31,681 nt of DNA, from NCBI GenBank assembly GCA_027604665.1, contig JADGIZ010000066.1, positions 1 to 31,681 on the forward strand. Reading direction: 5' to 3'. The stretch is from Polyrhizophydium stewartii. Taxonomy: Eukaryota; Chytridiomycota; Chytridiomycetes; Rhizophydiales. Made by a program: the position numbers and the translations under genes. The notes under the pieces were generated by a model, which saw only the letters and a program-made list of their open reading frames with translations, made no database searches and was not told the DNA's origin. Of this stretch, positions 1-10,294 are shown piece after piece. Each line of letters starts with the position of its first letter. The first letter of the stretch is position 1.

Positions 1-37
1 TGTTGGTGTGGGTCTGTCTCTCAATTTTGGGATTTTC

Positions 38-586
38 TCATTTTTGCCTTGCTGGCTTCAATACACACTCAAATGGCTGACCCAGGGCATCACAGCTCCA
101 AGCCGTGTCGCCGTTCTTGCTGCCTGTCGTTCTCCGCGTTTGCTGATCTCTGATGTCAGTGAAAAGCGCCAGCGCAACAATGGCCAAGACTGCCAGCCGC
201 GAGCGCCGGAAGTCATCGACTCGGGCGGCAAGCGAGCCGCCGCACAAGCGCGCAGACGGAGCTGCTTCTGGGCGTGCGCCGATGCTACTGCCCGGCAGGC
301 TGCCGTATCCCGTGGCGCTGCTCGCGGAGCTCGCGAAGCCGTCGGAGCCAGAGCTCGATGTGCTGTCGCGGGGGAGCGCGGCGTGACTGGCGGCGGAGGC
401 ATCCGAGGGCAGCAGCACGCCTGCGGCGGCCACCAGGCTGCTGGCCATAATGGGCGACAGGTTCGGCGGGTGCGGCTGCTGTGGCTGCGCCGGCGACTGC
501 TGCTCGCGCCGAACGTGTGCGGGCTCCGAGACGGGTTGCCGTGCCGTCATGACTGCTGCGGGTCTGTGTTCTTCGGATTCGAGCAA
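38..586 (-). CDS. Possible N-terminus of an MFS-type transporter, partial
   Basis: The open frame starts at the ATG at 586. It has a Ser/Ala/Pro/Gln-rich, probably cytosolic leader of about 125 residues with a YGSLPG motif. A basic DFRRSR motif follows, and then one hydrophobic helix (LAVLAIVALALFTD). An RRSR motif running straight into a first helix that ends in Asp is typical of TM1 in the drug:H+ antiporter and vesicular monoamine branch of the major facilitator superfamily. After the Asp the frame becomes polar and non-family-like and stops at 38. I expect a splice and downstream exons beyond the left edge, but I found no good GT donor right after the helix. It could also be a short unrelated protein or a broken copy. 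It lies tandem to RNR1, whose stop is 134 bp upstream of this ATG. Family call tentative. Confidence 0.3.
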   Translation of the reverse strand: MLESEEHRPAAVMTARQPVSEPAHVRREQQSPAQPQQPHPPNLSPIMASSLVAAAGVLLPSDASAASHAALPRDSTSSSGSDGFASSASSATGYGSLPGSSIGARPEAAPSARLCGGSLAARVDDFRRSRLAVLAIVALALFTDIRDQQTRRTTGSKNGDTAWSCDALGQPFECVLKPARQK

Positions 587-658
587 ACCGCATCGGGCAG
601 CAAGGGCACACCGACGAACTCGCGCGCCGGCCGCAACCTTCTTGCAGGCAGTGGGGGC

Positions 659-664
659 TTTATT
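659..664 (-). terminator. Candidate polyadenylation signal of RNR1
   Basis: AATAAA on the minus strand, 57 nt downstream of the RNR1 stop codon and upstream of the next minus-strand ATG at 586. The position fits a 3'-end signal. Only the hexamer supports it. Confidence 0.45.
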
Positions 665-720
665 TGCTTAGAATGATAGAGGCAGAGTGGAGGCGAGGCG
701 TCAGAGGCCTGCCCGCTCGC

Positions 721-3700
721 TCAGCCCGAGCAGCTGATGCACGCATCGCGGTTCTCCAGAGAGCAGACCATGGCGGCCATCTTGTCCGACTCTTCCGACG
801 CCTTGGCCTCGCCCTTGGCAAGCGCCTGCTTGTCGACCGTGAACTTGATGGCATCGGCGGCGGGCCGCGAGCGCAGGTAGTACATGCCCGTCTTGAGGCC
901 CTTGCGCCAGCCGTAAAAGTGCATGCTGGTGAGCTTGCCGTAGTTGACCTCGGCGAGGTGGATGTTGAGCGACTGCGACTGGTCAATGAACGCGCCGCGG
1001 TCCGCAGCCATGTCGATGATGACCTTTTGCGAGATCTCCCACACAGTCTTGTAGATGCCCTTGAGCTCCTGCGGAATGTTGGGGATGTTCTGGATCGACC
1101 CGCTCTCGGCAATGATGCGGTTTTTCATGCGGTCGTTCCACAAGCCGAGCTCGGTCAGGTCCTTGAGCAGGTGCTGGTTGACAATCTGGAACTCGCCAGA
1201 GAGGACGCGGCGGGTGTAGATGTTGGACGTGTAGGGCTCAAACGCCTCGTTGTTGCCGAGGATCTGCGACGTCGACGCCGTGGGCATCGGCGCAACAAGC
1301 AAGCTGTTGCGCACACCGTGCTTGGCAATGCGGGCGCGCAGCGTCGGCCAGTCAAACTGCGTCGAGACCTCGACATTCCACATGTCCGGCTGCAGAATGC
1401 CCTTGGACACCGGCGAGCCCTCATACGTCTCGTATGGGCCGTGCTTTTCGGCCAGGTCGCAGGACGCCCACAGCGCAGCAAAGTAGATGGCCTCAAACAC
1501 CTGGCGGTTGAGCTTGCGCGCCTCGGGCGAGTCAAACGGCATGCGCAGCTTGATGAACGTGTCCGCAAGTCCCTGCACGCCGAGGCCAACTGGGCGATGG
1601 CGCATATTGGACACGCGTGCCTCGGGCACGGGGTAGTAGTTGATGTCGACGACCTTGTTGAGGTTGCGCACAACGACCTTTGTGACCTGCATACGCCGGC
1701 GTCGGCGGTGGCATAAAATGACAGGCAGAGTAGACAAGTCGTCAGCAGCCCGGCGCGGTGTTGCGCTCGCATTAGGCTAGCCGTGTCGCCCATACATCAA
1801 TCAGCTTGTCAAAGTCGAACCTGAGCACGCCCTTGGCATCCTTGCCAACGAAGCTGGGCAGAGCAAGCGACGCCAAGTTGCAAACAGCAACCTCCTCGGG
1901 TGACGAGTACTGCACAATCTCGGTGCACAGGTTCGAGCACTTGATTGTGCCCAAGTTCTGCTGGTTCGACTTGCGGTTGCACGCGTCCTTGTAGAGCATG
2001 TACGGAGTGCCCGTCTCGCTCTGCGCGTCGAGGATGGCGTACCAGAGCTTCTGCGCCTTGATGATCTTGCGCGCGCGGCCCTCGCGCTCGTAGCGCGCAT
2101 ACAGCTCCTCAAACTCGTCGCCCCACACGTCCGACAGGCCGGGCGCCTCCGCAGGGCAGAAAAGCGACCAGTCACCGTTGCTCTCGACGCGGCGCATGAA
2201 CAAGTCCGAGATCTGTGTGCACATGAATGCGCACACAAGGTCACAGCCCCCGCCGTCAGTCAGCGGCCGGGCCAGCGAGCCATTAGCAACACGCGCACAA
2301 GCAACTCACCCAGAGTGCATAAAACAGGTCACGCGCGCGGCTCTCCTCCTTGCCCGTGTTCTTTCGAAGGTCGAGGAACTCAAAGATGTCCGCGTGCCAA
2401 GGCTCGAGGTAGATCGCAAAGGCACCGGGGCGCTTGTTGCCGCCCTGATCGACGTAGCGCGCTGTGGTGTTGAAGACGCGCAGCATGGGGATGATGCCGT
2501 TCGAGACGCCGTTGGTGCCGGCAATGTATGAGCCGACTGCCCGGATCTTGTGGATGTTGAGACCGATTCCGCCGGCTGTCTTGGAGATCATGGCGCACGT
2601 CTTGAGCGTCGTGTAGATGCCCTCGATCGAGTCGTCGTGGATCGTCAAAAGAAAGCAGCTGGACATCTGCGGGTGCGGCGTGCCAGCGTTGAAGAGCGTG
2701 GGCGACGCGTGCGTGAAGTACTTTTCGGACATGAGGTTGTATGTCTCGATCGCGGCCTCGACGTCGTCGCCGTGGATGCCGACGGCGACGCGCATGAGCA
2801 TGTGCTGCGGGCGCTCGGCCGTCTTGCCATTGATGCGCAGCAGGTACGAGCGCTCGAGCGTCTTGAAGCCAAAGTAGTTGTAGTTGAAGTCGCGGTCGTA
2901 AATGATGGCCGAGTTGAGCCTCTCGGCGTGCTTGCGCACGCACTCGAGCGTGTAATCGGAGATCATGGGAGAGTGCTTGCTGTTCTTCGGATTGGTGTAG
3001 TTGTAGAGATCCTCGACGACAGACGAGAACTGCTTCTTGGTTTCCTTGTGCAAGTTGGATATGGCGATGCGCGCCGCGAGAATGGCGTAGTCGGGGTGCT
3101 TGGTCTGAACGCGCGGACGGCGCAGAGGCGCGAAGAAGGTGCACGTGCGGGGGTGGGTCGGGGTGTGAGCGTTGCGGTGGTGGTATGCGTGTCAGCGAGT
3201 CGCTGGCCCAAGCCAACGCTGCGCCGCGTGCGGGAGCTTGGGCGCGGGGGTGTGCGAACCGGGCTCGGCAGACGACCCGCACAAAAGAGCGCCCTCACCG
3301 TGAGATACGCGGCCGTCTCGGCCGCCAGGTTGTCGAGCTCGACGGTCGTGACACCCTGGTAGACGCCTTGGATGACCTTGAGCAGCCGGAGCCAAGGCAG
3401 GCAGGGCGGTGGGGGCGCGTGCGAGCGTGCGTGCGTGCGTGCGAGGGGTTATGCACAGGCAGGCGTGCGGACGGAGAGGGCCCGGCGTCAGGAAGCGTTC
3501 GGACACAATCGGACGCGGCGCGGCTCGCGAGGGCGTGGAGACAGCACGCGTGCGCTGCCCGCTCGGCCGGCAAGGACAGCGCGCCTGCACGGCCGCGGCC
3601 AAGGAGTGGAAACGCACCTTCTGGGCGACCTCGGCGGGGTCGACGTAGTTCATGTCGAGGCCATAGCAGAGCTTGTTGATTCTCGATGTGATTTTGTCGA

Positions 3701-3836
3701 ACGCAACCCGCTCGCGGCGGCCGTCTGGACAGCGGCGGAGCGGAGGGCAAGGGGGCCGAGGCCGCGGTCAGCAGGCCGCAGCCGGTCAAACAGACGCCGT
3801 CCGGGTGCAGGACGTACCTCGCTTGTAGACGAACAT
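721..3836 (-). CDS. RNR1: Ribonucleoside-diphosphate reductase large (R1) subunit, class Ia
   Basis: Reduces NDPs to dNDPs together with the R2 subunit in the cytosol. Six exons join in frame to 793 aa: 3836-3818, 3724-3618, 3376-3299, 3104-2310, 2212-1796 and 1686-721. Donors are GTACGT, GTGCGT, GTGAGG, GTGAGT and GTATGG. The start MFVYKRDGR opens the N-terminal ATP-cone (about residues 1-90). Catalytic residues sit where they do in the human enzyme: redox pair Cys218 (PQMSSC) and Cys444 (AVCNLAS), and radical Cys429 with Asn427 and Glu431 in NLCTE. The C-terminus ends DACISCSG, giving shuttle cysteines 788 and 791. Length and tail are close to the animal protein (792 aa) and lack the long tail of budding-yeast Rnr1. 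The first exon is only 19 nt. It is transcribed away from BRF1. The family is certain; exon 1 is the least supported part. Confidence 0.97.
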
Positions 3837-4721
3837 GGCTGCACGCTGCAAGCGTGCCGGCGGCAGGCGGCGGGCGGCGGGCGGCGGGCGTCAGCTCGGG
3901 CGGCCGGACATGCAAGCCCAGGGGGCTGCGGGCGTCCACCTTGTGGTTGCGGAAAAAGCAAGTCGGCCGCAGGCGGCGGAAACGTGCCTGCGTCCTGAGG
4001 CCGCGGCGTCGCAATCGGGGCGACCGGCCCGCGATGGACGCTGCGGGCACGCGGGCCAGACGCTGGGGTCTCGCTGCGCTGCGCCCGATGCCCAGGCCGG
4101 CCTGCAATGGCGCTGCAGCGTGCGGCTCCTCTGTTCGGCAGCCATCGCCGTCGTCTTCCCGGGCAGCAACGACGGATCGGAACACGCCCGTTCTCCGATC
4201 CGTTGGATGTTCGGAGGCCACGGCAGAGAGACATGATTCTAGTTGCGGCGCGCTGGTTTACTTGGACATTGTTTCGATCTCACGGCCAAGTCTCGCTCGC
4301 CTCTCCGCCTGCCAGAGTGAGAGGAATATTGCTTGCTTGCTTGCTCGCTCCTCCCCTCAAAGCCCGCCTGCGACTCTTGCGGCATGCTTGAACACGTTGT
4401 TGTTGAGAGCACAAGTACGCTGGGCCGTGTTGCCTGGCCCTGCCCGATCAAGAGCTCATCTGCATTCTTCTGAGAAACCAAATATATCTCTTGCGCAACT
4501 CACCAGATCCAACCCCACCGCACTCCCCCCCCCACGACCCTCTTCCATCTGTCGGCACCAAGCGCCGGACCCTTTTGGTCTTGAGCGCGGACTCACCTGG
4601 GCCTGCCGAGACAGTCCTCTGGTCCGCCCTCGTACCACATCTGATGGGGACGTTAAGGCCCTTCAAGCCCCTCGTTACTCCCAAAATGGGTGCAGCACTG
4701 CGAAGACGCACTTTCCCCCAA
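3837..4721. promoter_or_regulatory. Divergent intergenic region between RNR1 and BRF1
   Basis: 885 bp between two opposed start codons, so it must hold both promoters and 5' UTRs. The RNR1-proximal half (3837-4230) is very GC-rich. The BRF1-proximal half is more mixed and has a GCTT tetranucleotide run near 4333-4346 and a TATA-like AAATATAT near 4480, about 240 bp before the BRF1 ATG. Open frames across it show no recognisable domain, so I call no gene here. Confidence 0.6.
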
Positions 4722-7103
4722 ATGCCTTCGTGCTCAAACTGCGGCCCGACGGAGGCCGAGACCGACGACCACCTCGGCCACGTCGTCTGCGTGAAGTGCG
4801 GCGGTGTGCGTCCCGTCGCACTGGCTGCCGCGCTGGTTGCCGCGCTGGGGTCCTCGCTGACCAGAGCGGGCCGCCGCGGGCCGCCGCTCTGACCGCCGCC
4901 CGACCAACCCTGCCAGGTGCTCGAGGAGAACACCATTGTCTCTGAAGTCACCTTTTCAGAGACTGCCAAGGGCTCGGCTATTGCCGATGGCTTCCAGTTG
5001 ACCACAGGGCAGGGTGCGTGCTCGGCCGCTGCCCCCGCCGCCGCCGCTGCCGCTGCGCCGGCTGCGCTGGCGCCCTCGGCCGGCGTCGTCGGCCTCGCCG
5101 CCCCGAAATTGCAAGGCGCTGACGACAACCGAACCTGCCGACAGCCCGCGCTCAGAGCCGAGGCACATTTGGCCTGATTCGCACGGGCGGCCAAGAGTCC
5201 CGCCAGCAGACGATCCAGAACGGTGGGAGCGCGCACGTCTGTGCTGGCCCGCGCCAGCCTGCCTCATCGTGTGCTGATCCTGGCCAACCTGGCTTCCAAG
5301 GCCACCGCCGCATCCAAGAGGTTGCAAGCCAGCCGCAGATCCGCATGAGCGAGCGGCTCGTCAGCCAAGCCCAACGCTATTTCAATGTGGCCGTTGCGAA
5401 CAACTTCACCAAAGGCCGCAAGGCGGGAAACGTCGTAGCAGCATGCCTCTACATTGTTTGTCGGCAGGCCCAGACGGCGCACATGCTGATTGACTTTGCA
5501 GACGCTCTCTCGGTGAGCAACGCTGCGCACCCCAGGGTCGATCCGATCGGCGCGACCCTGCGTCGTGGCTTGGGACTTGCGAGCTGTATGGAGCTCCAGA
5601 CGTGCTGACGAATCAGCGGTGCGTCGAAACCGATATCAGACCAACGTCTATCAAGTCGGCGCCACCTTCCTTGCGCTCTGCAAAGTCGCGGGCATCGTGA
5701 AGATGCCCCTCATCGATCCTTCTCTCTACATCTCGCGATTTGTGGATAAGCTCGACTTTGGCGAGGAGAAGCAAAACATCATCAAGGACGCCAATCGCCT
5801 CGTGCAGCGCATGAACCGCGATTGGATGCAAATCGGACGACGCCCCTCAGGAATCTGTGCCGCGAGTGCGTAGTGCAACTGGCCGCATCACGCTGTGTAT
5901 CTTGTTCACTCGGCGCGTATGCTGTATTGCTTACGCTTGTGACCACCGCCGGAAACTGTGCACTCTCGCGTGACAACAGGCCTTTTCATCGCGGCTCGCA
6001 TGCACGGCTTCAGCCGCACAATCCGCGAAATCATAATGGTTGTCAAAATTTGCGAGGGAACTTTGCGCAAAAGGTGCCTGGTTGCGTGCTGGTCGGCGTG
6101 CCGCTTCACTCTACTAACAGCTCGCCCATGAAAAAGGCTCAAGGAGTTCCAGGAAACGCCATCAAGTCAGCTGTCGGTCACTGACTTCCAGACCATCTGG
6201 CTCGAGGGCGAGAAGGATCCACCCTCGTACGCGCCGCCCAAGAACCGCAAGCTGGAGCAGCAGTACAGCGACGCCGACCCGCCAGAGCTCAAGTCGCCAA
6301 CCCAAACGATCGCTCCTTCAGGATCCACCGCTGGCGTTGGACCCTCGCAGGCCAGCACCACCTCAGCGCGTGAAGTTTCCAAGATGAACAGCGACGGCGA
6401 TGATATCGCGGGCAGTGGCGGCGGCGACGACAACGAGGGCGACGACGACGAAATCAACGAAGAGGCGCTGCTCGAGGAGACCAAGGGCATTCTCGACCGT
6501 GAGGGCAAGCTGGGCGTGCTGAAGGAGTTGGCGCAAGAGCTGGCCTCCAACGAAGGCGATGACGACATGGAGCGCCTGTCGGATCTGGATGACGACGACG
6601 AGATCAAGGCAATCATCGATGTGACGCCTGAGGAGGTTGAATTCAAGGAGGCGGTATGGATGGAAGAAAACCGCGACTGGGTGCTGCGCCAGGAAGCCAA
6701 GCGCGCGCTCGAACGCGAGGGCATCGCCGAGAAGCGTAAGCCGCGGAAGGTACGTTCCGATTGCTGCTGCGCTGCCCGACCGCCGCCTCAATGCATGCCA
6801 GAACCTGGGCTTACAGACAATTTGTGCAGCGTCAGAAGTCCTCCAAACGCTTCGATGCCTCGACACCCGCCGAGGCCACCAAAAATATGATCAAGTCTAA
6901 GCCAGCGCTGTCCAAGAAGATCAACTATGATGTGATCGACACTCTGGTGAGAACTGCACTTGCGTCTGGCCAGGTCTTTGCGTGGCCTCGAAAAGGCCCC
7001 CGCTCTACTGATTCACTTTGTCGCTAACGCAGCGGACCACATCGCCCAGTTTGAAAAGACAGAGAAGATCGATGCGGAAGAGCAGTTTGACGTCAACTAC
7101 TGA
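4722..7103 (+). CDS. BRF1: Transcription factor IIIB subunit BRF1
   Basis: TFIIB-related factor that, with TBP and Bdp1, recruits RNA polymerase III to tRNA and 5S genes in the nucleus. Nine exons give 516 aa: 4722-4805, 4917-5013, 5163-5222, 5301-5512, 5640-5865, 5980-6073, 6137-6749, 6836-6946 and 7050-7103. The zinc ribbon uses Cys4, Cys7, Cys23 and Cys26. A linker with IVSEVTF follows, then two cyclin folds (about 85-165, with NNFTKGR and CLYIVCR, and about 175-265, with [12 protein letters not shown] and [10 protein letters not shown]). An acidic middle follows. BRF homology block II (about 423-462, [15 protein letters not shown]) and the conserved [13 protein letters not shown] come near the C-terminus. 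The start was set at the ATG just before the first zinc Cys pair. The last acceptor at 7049 was chosen because it alone preserves VIDTLF in phase. Exon 8 has tandem in-frame acceptors. Convergent with ataxin-3, 85 bp apart. Confidence 0.95.
6112..6118 (+). other. TACTAAC branch-point motif in BRF1 intron 6
   Basis: Exact TACTAAC heptamer inside the 63-nt intron 6074-6136, 18 nt before its AAG acceptor. It matches the strongest fungal branch-point consensus. Other introns in the window mostly carry degenerate CTGAC forms. Confidence 0.7.
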
Positions 7104-7188
7104 AGCTCAAAGTGATGCTGCGGGGCCTCACGCGCAAAGCTGCTCGCGCCAGGGCCGGTTTTCCAAGGTTGGGAGAGACACATGGCAA

Positions 7189-8391
7189 CTATATTTGCTT
7201 TGCAGTGTCCTTGAGTGAGCCAAACCGCTCAAGTCGCTTCCTGCGCATGTGCTCGATCTCGGAGAGCTCTGGCTGCGCAGGTGCCGCTGGCTTTGGAGGT
7301 GCAGACGATGAGCCCGAGGCAGAGGATGTGCTTGGCGCATACGGGACCGCACTCGAGTCCAGCATGCTGGAGGCCAAGGTGCGCTGAAGCGTCACGTCGC
7401 GGCTGTCCATCTCGGCGATGCTTGCGGCGATTGCCTTGCTGAGATCGTCGTCGCTTGTCCCGGAAGCCACAGGGCCTGCCTGGCCAGAGCTTGGGCCAGG
7501 ATCTGCTCCCATGCTCAGGGCAACTGCGCGCGCAAGCATCTCGTCCTCGGTGAGCCACTCGGGCTCGGGCCTTGACGGCCTCCCTTCCGTCAACGAGCGA
7601 CCCGCTCCCGCAAACGGTCCGTGCTGAGCCGGCTTGCCAGACTTTGGCAGCGCATCGGCGGGTGGCTTTGGGCGTTGAAGTGCGAGCACATCCGCCTCGC
7701 ACTGCGGCAAAGCACCAATCACGGCGTAGATCGAGTATCCCTCGGACTCGAGCTGCGAGATGAGCATCCCCAGAAACGTTTCGCTGACGTATTTCGGCTC
7801 CGGCAGCAGCGAGTTGAGGTTGTACCACCGCTCGGGAGAGGCGCCAAAGCGGCGCAGGGTGAACCAGTGCTGGTCGAGGTTGCAGATGAAGGCTTGCTGA
7901 TGACTGTCCGGGTGAGGTCAGCACTTGGCCGTTGTGCGCCCTCATCTGGGGAAGGCGGCTGGGGCACCTTGGATTCGCTCGAGCCTCGGCGGCCAGGGGC
8001 GATCGAATCGGTAGCAGCTCCAGGCCCCACACAGAGAGCGCCTTGGTGATGACCTGAACCGAGAAGAAGCCGCTGTCGTCGTAGTTGGCCGAGCCGCCCT
8101 CGCGCAGCTTGCGCAATGCCTCGGACTCGAGGCCCCCGCTGCCTTCGGCGAGCGCCTTGTCGACGGCCCGCCGGCCCGCGGAGCAGTCCTGGTCAGCCCG
8201 GGGCGTCGGCAGCCCGCCCGCGGCTCGGGGCGCTCCCAACGAACCTGCGCTTCGGCTTCGTCGAGCTCCTGAGCCAGGTGGGACAGGTCCACGGCCGTGA
8301 AGTAGTTGCCTTGGAGCAGCGCATTCAGAGAGTGCTGCGCGCACAGCTGGCCCTCCTGTCGCTCAAACACGATCGACGGCACGATATCCAT
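7189..8391 (-). CDS. ATXN3: Ataxin-3-type Josephin deubiquitinase
   Basis: Cysteine protease that trims polyubiquitin chains and works with the p97/VCP quality-control system. Three exons (8391-8245, 8188-7968, 7903-7189) give 360 aa, the usual size for the family. The Josephin domain spans about residues 1-195. It has catalytic Cys17 in QEGQLCAQHSLN with oxyanion Gln12, then DDSGFFSVQVI, His135 in DQHWFTL and Asn153 in YNLNSLL. The tail carries two ubiquitin-interacting motifs, about 242-256 (EDEMLARAVALSM) and 274-288 (DDDLSKAIAASIAEM). A third, weaker one at about 291-306 has Thr in place of the central Ala. There is no polyglutamine tract. Exon 3 was placed at 7903 because that acceptor restores phase. 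It converges on BRF1 and diverges from the WDCP-like gene. Confidence 0.95.
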
Positions 8392-8712
8392 GCCTGCCGT
8401 GAGATGGTCGATCTCGGGCGAGGACGCATTCGGACTGTTCGCTCGAGCCTGGTGCGGTGCCGGCGCCAGCGCCGTCGCAGCAGAGGCGCTGCCCTGCGGT
8501 TCTCGGCTGCCCCGCCCCCGCGCTGACGCTCGGCTGCAGCTGCGCGAGCATCGCGGCCGCTGGCTGTGGACCGACGGGACCCACATTCGTTCGACCTCGT
8601 CCTCCGCGCCAGTCGATGGCTTCGAAGCCCGGTGAGCCTGTCCACAAGCGCAGCACACAGGGGGCGGGGTGTCTGCAGCGGGCCTCTGACAAGTCGCTCG
8701 TGGGGGGGGGCG
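8392..8712. promoter_or_regulatory. Divergent intergenic region, ataxin-3 / WDCP-like gene
   Basis: 321 bp between opposed start codons, so it should contain both promoters. It is GC-rich, with no TATA box, CCAAT box or recognisable coding exon seen. A run of nine G (8702-8710) ends two bases before the ATG at 8713. Confidence 0.5.
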
Positions 8713-10279
8713 ATGCTGCCATTCAGCCAGGTGCACTCGTTTGAGCTCGCTGGCGAGGATACCGTTGTCGTGGAGACTCAGGAAGGTGTCGCCGTGCTGC
8801 GCTGGACCGACGGCGGAGGCGGCTTGTCGCCCTATGCGTTCATCCCAAGACCGCCAGGGGTGTCGGGCATCCTGTGCATCGCATGCTCGCCGGGCGGTCG
8901 CCATCTCGCACTGGGCACGAGGAGCACGGTCGGAATCTACGATCTTGACTCTCGTGATAGCACCGGTCAGCTGTCTTCCAGCATTATCCCCATCGCAGCG
9001 CCTCTCGAGGCTGTCTGCTGGCTGTCAGACTCGCGTTTGGTTGTGTGAGCATCTTGCCCCGGAAATGATGCAGCTTGGCTATTTTGCTAATATGTTGATC
9101 TCACGAAGACTCGGCCGAGCGCAGTTCAGCTTGCTGTCAATACAACCCTCCAAGTTGGGTCTTGGCCCGATTTCAATGGTACGGCGTGCGGTCAAGCTGC
9201 TGGAGGATTTGCCTTTTGACGTGTAATGGCTCGATCACAGACCAAAGTTGAAGGCTCCGAATCCATCTTGAACTCAAACACTGTGCGCATCAGCTGTCGC
9301 GTCTCAGAAAGCGTGGTTGCATGTGTACTCGAGCCTATACTCGACGCCTCGGCGCGCCAGACTCTGCTTGATCCGCCCGCGAATATCGACCCAAAGAGCC
9401 TCGCCATATCTCAGCAGAACTCTGGGCCAGCGCATGCCAGCTATCGCGTCGTGATCATCTCAATTGCGGTCCAGCTGAATGGCCCCAAGCCCACTGCACA
9501 GAACCAGCGCGCATCCATGTTTGCCGAGACCGTACGCAGCCTGCGTCTGCCATATGTACAGGCGGATGTCATTTCCTATTGTAGTTTCACGGGAATCCTT
9601 CTGGTTTCAAGCAACGCGGCGTCCAGCCTCGCAGTATTCAGGCCAGCTTCTACCAATCCCATAATGATTGTGAGCAACCTAGCCTTGCCTCTCGCTTTTT
9701 CTCAAGCGAATAGCTAACGCATTCTATTCAAAATTCAAGGATTTGCTTCGCATGCATTTATGCTTTGGTGCATGCTTTACGCCGGACGGCCGACTTATGG
9801 TGCTTCAAGGACGAAAGGCAGACAAGCCACGGTTGTTTTCGGCTCCAATATTTTCAGACCACGATCTTTCGCTCACCATTCACTCTCTCAATCAGGACGT
9901 TGTGGATGCGCACGCCCTCCCCAATCTCGATCTTCGTGAGACTACACTGATAGATCGCGCGTCTGCTGATCGACAAGAAACGCAGCTTGCAGGCAGTCGC
10001 TCCGTGTCGTTTCCGCGCGACTCGGAGGACGCGGCGAGCCTGACGTTTCTACAGATGCCCGGCGCGCGACCCTCGATGCTCGGAGCGATTGGGATCAAAC
10101 CCCTTGGCGATTCCGAGCCTGCTCTTGATCCGGATGTCAGTGCCACGAGCCACGCGGCGATCTCGGCCATCTCGGCGCTGGGTGCGCAACTCAACGCCCG
10201 CCTCGAACAAATAGAGCGGCGCCAGGCCCGCATGGAGCACATGCTCGCGGGCGTGCTTGCGATTTTATCTAAAAAATGA
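8713..10279 (+). CDS. WDCP-like WD-repeat and coiled-coil protein
   Basis: Four exons (8713-9044, 9130-9178, 9241-9669, 9740-10279) join to 449 aa. The N-terminal part has beta-propeller-like strands, for example GILCIACSPGGRHLALGTRSTVGIYD and AVCWLSDSRLVV. The middle repeats this in LPYVQADVISYCSFTGILLVSS and FTPDGRLMVLQGRK. The last 45 residues form an amphipathic coiled coil (SALGAQLNARLEQIERRQARMEHML). Order and spacing resemble animal WDCP (C2orf44; DUF4613), whose molecular role is poorly known. This match is by eye and moderate. Exon 2 can start at 9109 or 9130, both in frame, 21 nt apart. It is the first of three tightly stacked plus-strand genes; the next ATG is 15 nt after this stop. 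It could instead be another divergent WD40 family. Confidence 0.6.
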
Positions 10280-10294
10280 ACTTCTCCGGAAAGA

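Noticed and set aside
3854..4945. 363-aa plus-strand frame between RNR1 and BRF1
   Set aside because: Composition is Arg/Ala/Pro-rich with no domain. It runs out of frame over BRF1 exon 1 and is explained by GC-rich intergenic DNA.
4448..5236. 262-aa minus-strand frame
   Set aside because: Antisense to BRF1 exons and introns, with low complexity from the complement of Gly/Ala codons.
5513..5639. tRNA or other small RNA gene inside BRF1 introns
   Set aside because: No cloverleaf, A/B box or terminator T-run was found in these introns.
7023..7032. Acceptor at 7032 for the last BRF1 exon
   Set aside because: It gives an Arg/Ser-rich tail running into the ataxin-3 3' region. The acceptor at 7049 restores the conserved VIDTLF and a short acidic end.
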